Notes under the pieces: generated by a model | The model's database searches: none | Seen by the model: the letters and a program-made list of their open reading frames with translations, nothing else | What the model was told of the DNA's origin: nothing | In this document: positions 19,917-28,885 of the stretch, in pieces | Layout of the letters: every line of letters starts with the position of its first letter | Numbering within the stretch: position 1 is the first letter of the stretch | Made by a program: the position numbers and the translations under genes | Assembly (NCBI GenBank): GCA_963728295.1 | Contig: CAVSKB010000019.1 | Location: 620,001-684,000, forward strand | Reading direction: 5' to 3' | Length of the DNA: 64,000 nt | Source of the DNA: DATJKD01 sp963728295 | GTDB lineage: Bacteria > Pseudomonadota > Gammaproteobacteria > Steroidobacterales > Steroidobacteraceae

Positions 19917-21260
19917 TCAGCGCACCTGCCCGGGGCGGCCATAGCCGCGCAGGTTGGCTTTCTTCATCAGGCCCTCGTACTGGTGCGACATCAGGTGCGC
20001 CTGCAACTGGGCCATGAAATCCATGATCACCACGACGATGATCAGGAGCGAGGTGCCGCCGAAGTAGAACGGCACGCGGAACCGGGAAATCAGGATCTCG
20101 GGAAGCAGGCACACGAGCGCCACGTACAGCGAGCCCCATACCGTGAGGCGGGTGAGCACCTTGTCGATGTACTCGGCCGTGTGCTGGCCGGGACGGATCC
20201 CGGGAATGAAGGCGCCCGACTTCTTCAGGTTCTCGGCGGTCTCGCGCGAGTTGAACACGAGTGCCGTGTAGAAGAAGCAGAAGAAGATGATCAGCGTGCC
20301 GTACAGCACCATGTGCACCGGCTGGCCGACACCCAGGCTCGCCGCGAAGGTCTGCAGCCAGGCCAGGTTGTCGTTGGTGCCGAACCAGCTCGCGATCGTC
20401 GCCGGAAAGAGCAGCAGGCTCGAGGCGAAGATCGGCGGGATCACGCCCGACATGTTGAGCTTGAACGGCAGATGCGTGGTCGTGCCGGCCATCATCCGCC
20501 GGCCCTGCTGGCGCTTGGCGTAGTTGACCGGGATCTTGCGCTGCGCGCGCTCGACGAACACCACGAACACCGTGACCGCGGCGACCATCATGATCAGGAG
20601 CAGCGCCAGCGCCGGGTTGATCTCCCCGTTCCGCACCAGCTCGAGCGTGCCGCCGATCGCCGCCGGCAGGCCCGCGACGATGCCCGCAAGAATGATCATC
20701 GAGATGCCGTTGCCGAGGCCGCGCTCGGTGATCTGCTCACCGAGCCACATCACGAACATCGTTCCCGCGGTCAGCGTGAGGGTCGCCAGGAACACGAACT
20801 GGATGCCCGGGTTGATGACCACGCCCTGGTTCTGGAAGGCGACCGCCGCGCCGGCCGCCTGGAAGATCGCGAGCCCGACCGTGCCCATGCGGGTGTACTG
20901 CGTGAGCTTGCGCCTGCCCGCCTCGCCTTCCTTGCGCAGCGCCTGCAGCGTCGGAACCACGACCGCCATCATCTGCACGATGATCGACGCGGAGATGTAC
21001 GGCATGACGCCGAGCGCGAGGATGGACAGCCGTTCGAGGGCCCCGCCCGAGAACATGTTGAACATGCTCAGGATCGTGCCCTGCTGGTCCTGGAACAGGC
21101 GTGCGAGGGCCGTCGGGTCGATGCCCGGCACCGGGATGAAAGTGCCGATGCGGTAGACGACCAGTCCGCCGAGCAGGAAGAAGAAACGTCTCCTCAACTC
21201 GGTGAACCGGCTCGCCTCACCGAATGCGGCGACCGGATTGCTGCCGGGGGATTTGGCCAC
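19917..21260 (-). CDS. secY: Preprotein translocase subunit SecY
   Basis: SecY forms the protein-conducting channel of the inner membrane with SecE and SecG. The 447-residue protein has ten predicted membrane spans. Signature segments are FFFLLGGLVVYRIGTFIPVP in TM1, the plug region near GGALERLSILALGVMPYISA, and cytoplasmic loops with RRKLTQYTRMGTV and YAKRQQGRRM. The start is GTG at 21260 (VAKSPGSNP), preceded by GAGGA. It lies between rplO and rpmJ in the spc operon, so channel synthesis is tied to ribosomal proteins. Confidence 0.97.
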   Translation of the reverse strand: MAKSPGSNPVAAFGEASRFTELRRRFFFLLGGLVVYRIGTFIPVPGIDPTALARLFQDQQGTILSMFNMFSGGALERLSILALGVMPYISASIIVQMMAVVVPTLQALRKEGEAGRRKLTQYTRMGTVGLAIFQAAGAAVAFQNQGVVINPGIQFVFLATLTLTAGTMFVMWLGEQITERGLGNGISMIILAGIVAGLPAAIGGTLELVRNGEINPALALLLIMMVAAVTVFVVFVERAQRKIPVNYAKRQQGRRMMAGTTTHLPFKLNMSGVIPPIFASSLLLFPATIASWFGTNDNLAWLQTFAASLGVGQPVHMVLYGTLIIFFCFFYTALVFNSRETAENLKKSGAFIPGIRPGQHTAEYIDKVLTRLTVWGSLYVALVCLLPEILISRFRVPFYFGGTSLLIIVVVIMDFMAQLQAHLMSHQYEGLMKKANLRGYGRPGQVR

Positions 21261-21286
21261 GCGCTGTCCTCGTCGTCCGGGCCGGC

Positions 21287-21724
21287 TCAGGCCGTCTCGA
21301 CCTTGCCGCCCGCGGCCTCGATCGCCGCGCGCGCGCCCTTGGTCACGCTCACGCCGCGTATCGTCACCGCCACCTTGATCTCGCCCGAGCGCATGATGCG
21401 CGCGCGCTCGGAGCGCGCCGGCACGAGATTGGCGCGTTTGAGCGAGGCGAGATCGACCACCCCGCCCTCGATCCGGGCGAGCTCGTTCAGGCGCACCTCC
21501 GCCACCAGCGGCGCGAGCTTCGAGCGGAAGCCCACCTTCGGCAGGCGGCGCTGGATCGGCATCTGGCCGCCTTCGAAGCCGACCTTGTGATAGCCGCCCT
21601 TGCGCGCGCGCTGGCCCTTGACGCCGCGGCCGCAGGTCTTGCCCTGGCCGGCCGAGGCGCCGCGACCGACGCGCAGCCGGGGCTTTTTGCTGCCTGCGGC
21701 GGGGGAAATGCTGTTCAGTTTCAT
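21287..21724 (-). CDS. rplO: 50S ribosomal protein L15
   Basis: L15 is an assembly protein of the large subunit that binds 23S rRNA. The 145-residue protein has the Gly-rich N-terminal extension (RVGRGASAGQGKTCGRGVKG) and the motif GFEGGQMPIQRRLPKVGF. Its ATG overlaps the rpmD stop as ATGA, and secY starts 26 bp downstream. Confidence 0.97.
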   Translation of the reverse strand: MKLNSISPAAGSKKPRLRVGRGASAGQGKTCGRGVKGQRARKGGYHKVGFEGGQMPIQRRLPKVGFRSKLAPLVAEVRLNELARIEGGVVDLASLKRANLVPARSERARIMRSGEIKVAVTIRGVSVTKGARAAIEAAGGKVETA

Positions 21725-21927
21725 GACGCTTCCTCGACGCGGAACAGGTGCCGCGAGGCATCGAGCATCCCACGCACTTCCGGCGTGACCTTTACCGTCA
21801 CCGACTGGTGCATGCGACGGAGCCCGAGCCCCTGCGCAGTGGCGCGGTGGCGCTCGAGCTGCCCGTGGACGCTCTTCACCAGCGTTACCTTGACGGTCCT
21901 GGCCGTGCTGTCTTCCCTGCTGCTCAT
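21721..21927 (-). CDS. rpmD: 50S ribosomal protein L30
   Basis: L30 of 68 residues, slightly longer than E. coli (59) through an N-terminal MSSREDSTA stretch. The core VKVTLVKSVHGQLERHRATA and LGLRRMHQSVTVKVTPEVRG is typical. ATG at 21927 is chosen; an in-frame TTG nine bases earlier overlaps the rpsE stop and is less likely. Confidence 0.94.
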   Translation of the reverse strand: MSSREDSTARTVKVTLVKSVHGQLERHRATAQGLGLRRMHQSVTVKVTPEVRGMLDASRHLFRVEEAS

Positions 21928-21932
21928 GGCGA

Positions 21933-22439
21933 TCAACCCACGATCTCGGCGAGACTCTTGCCGCGCTTCGCCGCGATCCGCTCCGGCGCAGGCGCGTGCA
22001 TCAGCGCGTTCATCGTGGCGCGCACGACGTTGATCGGGTTACGCGAGCCGTAGCTCTTGGCGAGCACGTTGCGCACGCCGGCGCACTCGAACACCGCGCG
22101 CATGCTGCCGCCGGCGATCACGCCGGTGCCGTCCGCGGCGGGCTGCATGTAGACCTTCGAGGTGCCGTGCTTTCCGGTGACCGCGAAGTGCAGCGTCGAG
22201 TTCCGCAGGCTGACGTTGATCAGGTTCTTGCGCGCGGCCTGCATCGCCTTCTGGATCGCGACAGGCACTTCGCGCGCCTTGCCGTACCCGAAGCCGACGC
22301 GGCCGTTGCCGTCGCCCACGACGGTGAGCGCCGTGAAGCCGAACTGGCGGCCGCCCTTGACGACCTTGGCCACGCGGTTGACGGCCACCAGCTTCTCGAT
22401 GAACTCGTCGGCCGCGGCCGGCCTGTCTACTCTCGCCAT
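21933..22439 (-). CDS. rpsE: 30S ribosomal protein S5
   Basis: S5 helps keep translational accuracy and mRNA helicase activity at the 30S entry tunnel. The 168-residue protein contains the double-stranded-RNA-like N domain (LVAVNRVAKVVKGGRQFGFT) and C domain (GVRNVLAKSYGSRNPINVVR). It lies between rplR and rpmD. Confidence 0.98.
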   Translation of the reverse strand: MARVDRPAAADEFIEKLVAVNRVAKVVKGGRQFGFTALTVVGDGNGRVGFGYGKAREVPVAIQKAMQAARKNLINVSLRNSTLHFAVTGKHGTSKVYMQPAADGTGVIAGGSMRAVFECAGVRNVLAKSYGSRNPINVVRATMNALMHAPAPERIAAKRGKSLAEIVG

Positions 22440-22470
22440 TGCTGCTCCTCAGATTGCGGCGGTGGCCGGC

Positions 22471-22824
22471 TCAGAATTCGAGCCCATGCTCGCGCGCGGC
22501 GTCGGCCAGCGCCTTGACGCGGCCGTGATACTTGAAACCCGAGCGGTCGAAGGCGACCTGCTTGACGCCCTTGGCCGTGGCGCGCTCGGCGATCGCCTTG
22601 CCGACCGCCTTCGCGGCCTCGACGTTGCCGGTGGCCTTGAGCCCGCCCGCGACGTCCTTCTGCAGTGTCGATGCCACCGCGACGACGCGGGATTGGGCAT
22701 CCAGGACCTGCGCATAGATGTGGCGCGGCGTGCGATGCACCGACAGGCGCATCACCTTGAGCTCGCGGAGCTTGGCGCGGCCGCGGAGAGCGCGCTTGAG
22801 ACGGCTGACCTTCTTTTCCATCAT
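22471..22824 (-). CDS. rplR: 50S ribosomal protein L18
   Basis: L18 binds 5S rRNA with L5 and L25 in the central protuberance. The 117-residue protein shows LRVHRTPRHIYAQ-like and FDRSGFKYHGRVKALADAAR motifs. Two consecutive ATGs at 22824 and 22821 could both serve as start. An upstream in-frame extension overlaps rplF and is not conserved. Confidence 0.96.
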   Translation of the reverse strand: MMEKKVSRLKRALRGRAKLRELKVMRLSVHRTPRHIYAQVLDAQSRVVAVASTLQKDVAGGLKATGNVEAAKAVGKAIAERATAKGVKQVAFDRSGFKYHGRVKALADAAREHGLEF

Positions 22825-22831
22825 GGCACCC

Positions 22832-23365
22832 TTACTTCTTCTTCGTTTCCTTGAGCTCGATGCGCTCACCGGAATAACGAACACCCTTGCCCTTGTACGG
22901 CTCGGGCGAGCGGTACGCGCGGATCTCCGCCGCGACCTGGCCCACGCGCTGCTTGTCCGCGCCCTTCACCACGATCTCCGTCTGCGACGGTGTCTCGATC
23001 GTAATTCCCTCCGGCGCCGCGTAGACCACCGGGTGGGAGAAGCCGAGCGTCAGGTTCAGGTTGCGTCCCTGCACCTGCGCGCGGTAGCCGACACCGACGA
23101 GCTCGAGCTTCCGCTCGTAGCCCTTCGAGACGCCCAGCACCACGTTCGCCAGGTGCGAACGGAGCGACCCCGCGTGCATCAGCGACTCCCGGCTGCGCTC
23201 GGCAGGCTCGACGCGCACGCTGCTCGCTTCCTGCACGAGCTTGAGCCCCGCTCTGACGGGCAGGCTGATCGTGCCCTTGGCACCCTTCACCGTGACGGTG
23301 TCGTCGGTGATCGTCGTGGTGACGCCCTGGGGCAGCGACACCGGCATTCTTGCGACTCGTGACAT
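22832..23365 (-). CDS. rplF: 50S ribosomal protein L6
   Basis: L6 lies near the factor-binding site and contacts the sarcin-ricin loop. The 177-residue protein has the typical duplicated fold and the C-terminal signature PEPYKGKGVRYSGERIELKE. It starts MSRVARMPVSLPQGV and sits between rpsH and rplR. Confidence 0.98.
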   Translation of the reverse strand: MSRVARMPVSLPQGVTTTITDDTVTVKGAKGTISLPVRAGLKLVQEASSVRVEPAERSRESLMHAGSLRSHLANVVLGVSKGYERKLELVGVGYRAQVQGRNLNLTLGFSHPVVYAAPEGITIETPSQTEIVVKGADKQRVGQVAAEIRAYRSPEPYKGKGVRYSGERIELKETKKK

Positions 23366-23396
23366 AGCTCTTGATCCTAAGCGTCGAACCGGTCCG

Positions 23397-23792
23397 TCAG
23401 GACACGATGCAGAGAACCTCGCCGCCGTGCCCGCCGGCCCGCGCGTCGCGGTCCGACATCACGCCGCTCGAGGTCGAGATGATCGCCACACCCATGCCGC
23501 CCAGGATGCGCGGCAGCTCGTCCTTGCCCTTGTAGACGCGCAGGCCCGGACGGCTGATGCGCTCGAGACGGTCGATGACCGGGCGGCCCTGGTAGTACTT
23601 CAGGCGCACCGTCAGCATCGGCTTGCCGTCGTCGCCGCCGATCGCGAAATCGTCGATGTAGCCCTCGTCCTTCAGCACCTTCGCGAGCGCCAGCTTGATC
23701 CGCGAGGAGGGCGCGGCGACCTCGGGTTTGCCGGCGCGCTGCCCGTTACGGATGCGGGTGAGGAAGTCCGCGATTGGGTCCGTCATGCTCAT
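23397..23792 (-). CDS. rpsH: 30S ribosomal protein S8
   Basis: S8 binds helix 21 of 16S rRNA and, in enterobacteria, represses the spc operon at the rplE region. The 131-residue protein begins MSMTDPIADFLTRIRNGQ and keeps GVMSDRDARAGGHGGEVLCIV. GGAG precedes the start at 23792. It follows the frameshifted rpsN by 21 bp. Confidence 0.97.
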   Translation of the reverse strand: MSMTDPIADFLTRIRNGQRAGKPEVAAPSSRIKLALAKVLKDEGYIDDFAIGGDDGKPMLTVRLKYYQGRPVIDRLERISRPGLRVYKGKDELPRILGGMGVAIISTSSGVMSDRDARAGGHGGEVLCIVS

Positions 23793-23813
23793 GTGTTGCT
23801 CCAGTACGCGGCC

Positions 23814-24120
23814 TTACCAGCTGGCCTTGCGCAGGCCGGGAATGTCGCCGCGCATCGTCGCCTCGCGCAGCTTGGTGCGCGCAAGGCCGAACTTGCGATA
23901 GGTGCCCCGCGGGCGTCCCGTTATCGCGCAACGGTTGCGCAGCCGCGACGGCGAGGTATCGCGCGGCATGCGTCTGCAGCTTCCGGGTCGCCTCCTCGCG
24001 CTCCGAGTCCGTCGACTTCGGGCTGCGGATCGTCTCCTTGAGCCGGGCGCGCTTCGCCGCGTGCTGCTTCACGAGCTTTCCGCGGCGCTTCTCGCGCTCG
24101 ATCATGCTGGTCTTCGCCAT
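23814..24120 (-). CDS. rpsN: 30S ribosomal protein S14 (frameshift in the sequence)
   Basis: S14 of the long, zinc-free type, expected length 101 residues. The N-terminal frame reads MAKTSMIEREKRRGKLVKQH through EEATRKLQT. The C-terminal part, in another frame, reads PRDTSPSRLRNRCAITGRPR through LREATMRGDIPGLRKASW and ends at TAA 23814. The two join perfectly if one base is removed near 23969 (ACGCATGCC on the coding strand instead of ACGCTGCC). No conventional full-length reading exists without this. S14 is essential in most bacteria and no second copy is visible here, so a sequence error is likely. Confidence 0.92.
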
Positions 24121-24130
24121 GTGCCGATCC

Positions 24131-24670
24131 TTACTTGCGGAACGGGAAGTTGAAGGACTCGAGCAGCGCCCGACCTTCCCGGTCGTCGCGTGCCGAGGTG
24201 GTGATCGTGATGTCCATGCCGCGGATCGCGTCGATCTTGTCGTACGCGATCTCGGGGAAAATGATCTGTTCCTTGACGCCGAAGCTGTAGCTGCCGCGAC
24301 CATCGAAGGAGCGCGCCGAAACGCCGCGGAAGTCGCGGATGCGCGGCATCGCCACGCTGATCAGCCGGTCGAGGAACTCGTACATGCGCGCGCCGCGCAG
24401 CGTGACCTTGCAGCCGACCGGCAGCCCGGCCCGCAGCTTGAACGACGCAATCGCCTTGCGCGACTTGGTCACCTGCGGCTTCTGCCCGGTGATCGCGGTC
24501 AGGTTCTCGACCGCGCCGTCCATCGCCTTCTTGTCCGCGACGGCCTCGCCCACGCCCATGTTCACCGTGATCTTGGTGATGCGCGGGACCCGCATCGGGT
24601 TCGGGAGCTCCAGGCTCTTCATGAGCTCGGGCACGACCTTCTCGCGGTAGTATTCCTGCAGCCTTGCCAT
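24131..24670 (-). CDS. rplE: 50S ribosomal protein L5
   Basis: L5 binds 5S rRNA and contacts P-site tRNA at the central protuberance. The 179-residue protein includes PRITKITVNMGVGEAVADKK and FPEIAYDKIDAIRGMDITIT. The ATG is preceded by GAGGAAAGAA. It lies between rplX and rpsN. Confidence 0.98.
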   Translation of the reverse strand: MARLQEYYREKVVPELMKSLELPNPMRVPRITKITVNMGVGEAVADKKAMDGAVENLTAITGQKPQVTKSRKAIASFKLRAGLPVGCKVTLRGARMYEFLDRLISVAMPRIRDFRGVSARSFDGRGSYSFGVKEQIIFPEIAYDKIDAIRGMDITITTSARDDREGRALLESFNFPFRK

Positions 24671-24697
24671 CTTTCTTTCCTCGGCCCCTCGAGCCGC

Positions 24698-25015
24698 TCA
24701 GGCGTCCACGACTTCGTCGTTGGACTTGAAATACCGTACGCGCCGACCGTCGGCGAGCGCGCGGACGCCGACCCGGTCGCCCTTCTTCGTCGCCGGGTTC
24801 CACAGCATCACGTTCGAGAGGTGAAGCGCCGCCTCCTTCTCGACTATGCCGCCCTGGACGCCGCGCTGCGGATTGGGGCGGGTGTGACGCTTCACCATGT
24901 TCACGTTCTCGACGAGCACGCGCTCGTTCGCCAGCACCTTGATCACGGTGCCGCGACGGCCCTTCTCGCGCCCGGCGATCACGACGACTTCGTCGCCCTT
25001 GCGTATCTTGTTCAT
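24698..25015 (-). CDS. rplX: 50S ribosomal protein L24
   Basis: L24 is an assembly initiator of the 50S subunit. The 105-residue protein has the KOW motif RKGDEVVVIAGREKGRRGTV near the N-terminus and KRHTRPNPQRGVQGGIVEKE in the middle. It starts one base after the end of rplN. Confidence 0.97.
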   Translation of the reverse strand: MNKIRKGDEVVVIAGREKGRRGTVIKVLANERVLVENVNMVKRHTRPNPQRGVQGGIVEKEAALHLSNVMLWNPATKKGDRVGVRALADGRRVRYFKSNDEVVDA

Positions 25016-25016
25016 G

Positions 25017-25385
25017 TCACAGCACTTCCGGTGCGAGCGAGATGATCTTCATGAACTGCGAGGTTCGCAGCTCCCTGGTCACCGGCCCGAAGATGCGCGT
25101 GCCGATGGGCTCGAGCTTGTTGGTGAGGAGCACGGCCGCATTGCCGTCGAAGCGGATCAGCGAGCCGTCGGAGCGGCGCACGCCGTGCGCGGTGCGCACC
25201 ACGACCGCGTCGTAGACCTCGCCCTTCTTCACCTTGCCGCGCGGAATGGCGTCCTTGACGCTGACCTTGATGACATCGCCGACGGTCGCATAGCGGCGCT
25301 TCGAGCCGCCGAGCACCTTGATGCACATCAGGCTGCGGGCGCCGCTGTTGTCGGCGGCGGCGAGCATGGTTCGCATCTGGATCAT
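25017..25385 (-). CDS. rplN: 50S ribosomal protein L14
   Basis: L14 contacts 16S rRNA in intersubunit bridges and is the docking site for the silencing factor RsfS. It has 122 residues with MIQMRTMLAAADNSGARSLM and the block GTRIFGPVTRELRTSQFMKI. It is the first gene of the spc group, after rpsQ. Confidence 0.98.
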   Translation of the reverse strand: MIQMRTMLAAADNSGARSLMCIKVLGGSKRRYATVGDVIKVSVKDAIPRGKVKKGEVYDAVVVRTAHGVRRSDGSLIRFDGNAAVLLTNKLEPIGTRIFGPVTRELRTSQFMKIISLAPEVL

Positions 25386-25412
25386 GGTCGTTGCTCCTTG
25401 GGCTCTCGCAGG

Positions 25413-25709
25413 TCAGGCCTGGCCGGCCCGCTCGAGCACGCGAACCAGTCGCCAGGACTTGCGTCGCGACAGGCGGCGGCACTCGGTGATCGCAACGAGG
25501 TCGCCCTCGCGCGACTCGCCCTGCTCGTCGTGGGCCAGGAGCTTGGTCGTGCGGCGCACGTACTTGCCGTACTTGGCATGGCGCTCGAGACGCTCCACCG
25601 CCACGGTGATCGTCTTCTGCATCTTCGAGCTCACGACGCGACCCGTCAGTATGCGCTCCGCCGCCTCGCCGGTTACGGCCCCGGTGCCCGCCGAGATCTG
25701 CTCGCTCAT
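25413..25709 (-). CDS. rpsQ: 30S ribosomal protein S17
   Basis: S17 is an early-binding 30S protein with an OB fold. The 98-residue product has about 15 extra N-terminal residues (MSEQISAGTGAVTGE) before the conserved ILTGRVVSSKMQKTITVAVE. The start overlaps the stop of rpmC (ATGA). Confidence 0.97.
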   Translation of the reverse strand: MSEQISAGTGAVTGEAAERILTGRVVSSKMQKTITVAVERLERHAKYGKYVRRTTKLLAHDEQGESREGDLVAITECRRLSRRKSWRLVRVLERAGQA

Positions 25710-25921
25710 CGCTTGTCACCCCTGTTGCCGGCCGTACGTGCCTTCTCGCCGAGAACCGTCTTCACGCGCGCAACGTTGCGGCGCACCTTGCCGAACTGGT
25801 CCGGCCGCGCCGATGCGCCCGAGGCCTGCGCCATGCGCAGGTTGAACTGCTCGCGGCGCAGTTTGAGGAGCTCGTCGCCGAGCTCCGCCGGGGACTTCTG
25901 CCTGAGTTCCTTCGCCTTCAT
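25706..25921 (-). CDS. rpmC: 50S ribosomal protein L29
   Basis: L29 forms part of the peptide tunnel exit rim where trigger factor and SRP bind. The 71-residue protein starts MKAKELRQKSPAELGDELLK; length fits the family (63 in E. coli). The start overlaps the rplP stop by one base (TGATG) and its stop overlaps rpsQ, so the three genes are translationally coupled. Confidence 0.96.
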   Translation of the reverse strand: MKAKELRQKSPAELGDELLKLRREQFNLRMAQASGASARPDQFGKVRRNVARVKTVLGEKARTAGNRGDKR

Positions 25922-26334
25922 CACCGGACCTGCCGTTTGACGAACATCGTGTCGACCGAGAGTTTCGACGCCGCCAGGCGGAACGCCTCGCGTGCGATGG
26001 CCTCGGTCACGCCTTCCATCTCGAACAGCACCTTGCCGGGCTGCACTCGCGCGACGTAGTACTCGACGTTGCCCTTGCCCGAGCCCATGCGGACCTCGAG
26101 GGGCTTCTTGGTGATCGGCACGTCCGGGAAGACCCGGATCCACACCTGCCCGCCGCGCTTTACGTAGCGCGTCATGGCGCGGCGCGCGGCCTCGATCTCG
26201 CGCGCCGTCATGCGGCTGCGCTCGACGGCCTTGAGCCCGTAGTCGCCGAACGACACGGCATTGCCGCGCTGCGCGAGGCCCGTGTTACGGCCCTTGTGCT
26301 GCTTGCGGAACTTGGTTCGCTTCGGTTGCATCAT
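25921..26334 (-). CDS. rplP: 50S ribosomal protein L16
   Basis: L16 helps position the A-site tRNA and is needed for peptidyl transfer. The 137-residue protein starts MMQPKRTKFRKQHKGRNTG and keeps GGQVWIRVFPDVPITKKPLE. The start corresponds to the E. coli MLQPKRTKFRK start. It lies between rpsC and rpmC. Confidence 0.98.
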   Translation of the reverse strand: MMQPKRTKFRKQHKGRNTGLAQRGNAVSFGDYGLKAVERSRMTAREIEAARRAMTRYVKRGGQVWIRVFPDVPITKKPLEVRMGSGKGNVEYYVARVQPGKVLFEMEGVTEAIAREAFRLAASKLSVDTMFVKRQVR

Positions 26335-26365
26335 CGCAGTGTCTCCGGCACCGGCCCGCGCGGCC

Positions 26366-27064
26366 TCAGGTGGCCTGCTCCGCGGCGGGCGCGGCCGCCT
26401 CGGCCTGCTCCACCGGCGCCGTCTCCGCCTGGAAGACCTCGCCCTTGAAGATCCACACCTTGACGCCGATCACGCCGTAGGTGGTTCGTGATTCCGCGAG
26501 CCCGTAGTCGATCTCGGCGCGGAACGTGTGCAGCGGGATGCGGCCCTCGCGGTACCACTCGGTGCGCGCGATCTCCGAGCCGTTGAGCCGGCCCGACACC
26601 CGCACCTTCACGCCCAGCGCACCGCTGCGCATGGTGTTCATGACGGCGCGCTTCATCGCGCGGCGGAACATCACGCGGCGCTCGATCTGCTGCGCGATCC
26701 CCTCGGCGACGAGCTGCGCATCGACCTCGGGCTTGCGGATCTCCGAGATGTTGATGCGCACGTCGGCGACCGGCATGCCCATCATCTTCGCGACCTCGAG
26801 CCGCAGCCGCTCGATGTCCTCGCCCTTCTTGCCGATCACGACGCCAGGGCGTGCGGTGAAGATCGTGATGTTGGCCTTGCGCGCAGCGCGCTCGATGTGA
26901 ATGCGGCTCACCGAGGCCTCAGCGAGCTTCTTCTTCAGAAACTCGCGCACCTGCCAGTCCTGGAGCACGAAGCCCGGGAAGCTGCGGGTGTTGGCGTACC
27001 ACTTCGAAGTCCAGTCGCGCGTGATGCCGAGACGGATGCCGATCGGATTGACCTTCTGACCCAT
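26366..27064 (-). CDS. rpsC: 30S ribosomal protein S3
   Basis: S3 lines the mRNA entry channel. The 232-residue protein has the KH domain (about 39-107, IFTARPGVVIGKKGEDIERL with its GXXG loop) and the C-terminal S3 domain (GVKVRVSGRLNGSEIARTEW). The acidic Ala/Glu-rich end (QAEAAAPAAEQAT) is common in Proteobacteria. It follows rplV by 13 bp. Confidence 0.98.
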   Translation of the reverse strand: MGQKVNPIGIRLGITRDWTSKWYANTRSFPGFVLQDWQVREFLKKKLAEASVSRIHIERAARKANITIFTARPGVVIGKKGEDIERLRLEVAKMMGMPVADVRINISEIRKPEVDAQLVAEGIAQQIERRVMFRRAMKRAVMNTMRSGALGVKVRVSGRLNGSEIARTEWYREGRIPLHTFRAEIDYGLAESRTTYGVIGVKVWIFKGEVFQAETAPVEQAEAAAPAAEQAT

Positions 27065-27077
27065 GAGCGTCCTCTCC

Positions 27078-27419
27078 TCAGCCCGTCCGGCCGTCGCCGA
27101 CGAGGATGGTGATGTGGCTGTTGCGCTTCACGATGCGGTTGCCGCGCCCCTTGGCGCGTGCGTGGAAGCGCTTCAGCCGCGGCGCCTCGTCGACGCGGAT
27201 ACTGTCGACCTTGAGTGCGTCGATATCCGCGTTGTGGTTGTTCTCGGCGTTTGCGATCGCCGATTCGAGCACCTTGCGCACGAGCTTCGCGCCCTTCTTG
27301 GGCGTGAAGCGCAGCGTCGAGAGCGCCTGCCCCACGGACTGGCCGCGGACCATGTCCGCGACGAGCCGGCACTTCTGCGGCGAGATGCGCGCGTACTTGA
27401 GCTTGGCTGCGACCTGCAT
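27078..27419 (-). CDS. rplV: 50S ribosomal protein L22
   Basis: L22 reaches into the nascent-peptide tunnel and is a site of macrolide resistance mutations. It has 113 residues, with RISPQKCRLVADMVRGQSVG and the loop end ARAKGRGNRIVKRNSHITIL. The tunnel hairpin looks intact in length. It lies between rpsS and rpsC, with only 3 bp to rpsS. Confidence 0.98.
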   Translation of the reverse strand: MQVAAKLKYARISPQKCRLVADMVRGQSVGQALSTLRFTPKKGAKLVRKVLESAIANAENNHNADIDALKVDSIRVDEAPRLKRFHARAKGRGNRIVKRNSHITILVGDGRTG

Positions 27420-27422
27420 GGC

Positions 27423-27707
27423 TTACTCCGGCGCGGCGGCCGCCTTGCGGTCGCCCGAGTGGCCCTTGAACGTGCGTGTCGGAGCGAACTCGCCCAGCTT
27501 GTGGCCGACCATGTTCTCCGACACCAGCACCGGCACGTGCTGCCTGCCGTTGTGGACCGCGATCGTGAGCCCCACCATGTCCGGCAGGATCATCGAGCGG
27601 CGCGACCAGGTCTTGATCGGACGGCGGTCGTTCTTCTCCGAGGCCACCTGCACTTTCTTCGCAAGATGCAGATCGACAAACGGGCCTTTCTTCACTGAAC
27701 GGGGCAC
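27423..27707 (-). CDS. rpsS: 30S ribosomal protein S19
   Basis: S19 sits in the 30S head near S13. The 94-residue protein reads MPRSVKKGPFVDLHLAKKVQ and has KTWSRRSMILPDMVGLTIAV and GEFAPTRTFKGHSGDRKAAA. It follows rplB by 19 bp. Confidence 0.98.
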   Translation of the reverse strand: MPRSVKKGPFVDLHLAKKVQVASEKNDRRPIKTWSRRSMILPDMVGLTIAVHNGRQHVPVLVSENMVGHKLGEFAPTRTFKGHSGDRKAAAAPE

Positions 27708-27726
27708 GGTGCGCTCCTCTCGGGAA

Positions 27727-28551
<825 letters not shown>

Positions 28552-28582
28552 GTGAGCTCTTCCTGATTCCGTTGCCGACGCG

Positions 28583-28885
28583 TCAGCCGCCGGTGCCGGT
28601 GAAGTCGATGGTCTGGCCGGCAGCCAGACGCACGTACGCCTTCTTGAAATCGGAGCGGCGACCCGCGCGGTTACCGAAACGCTTGGCCTTGCCCTCCACG
28701 TTCACGACCTGCACCGAGTCGACCTTTACCTCGAACATCAGCTCGACGGCGGCCTTGATCTCGGGCTTTGTCGCGTCGTGGCGGACGCGGAACACGAACT
28801 GGTTCGCGCGCTCCGAGACGAACGCCGCCTTCTCCGATACGTGCGGCGCCAGGAGCACCGACATCAGACGTTCCTTGCCGCTCAT
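28583..28885 (-). CDS. rplW: 50S ribosomal protein L23
   Basis: L23 at the tunnel exit is the main docking site of trigger factor and SRP. It has 100 residues with LLAPHVSEKAAFVSERANQF and RRSDFKKAYVRLAAGQTIDF. The start overlaps the rplD stop as ATGA, and rplB begins 31 bp downstream. Confidence 0.97.
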   Translation of the reverse strand: MSGKERLMSVLLAPHVSEKAAFVSERANQFVFRVRHDATKPEIKAAVELMFEVKVDSVQVVNVEGKAKRFGNRAGRRSDFKKAYVRLAAGQTIDFTGTGG

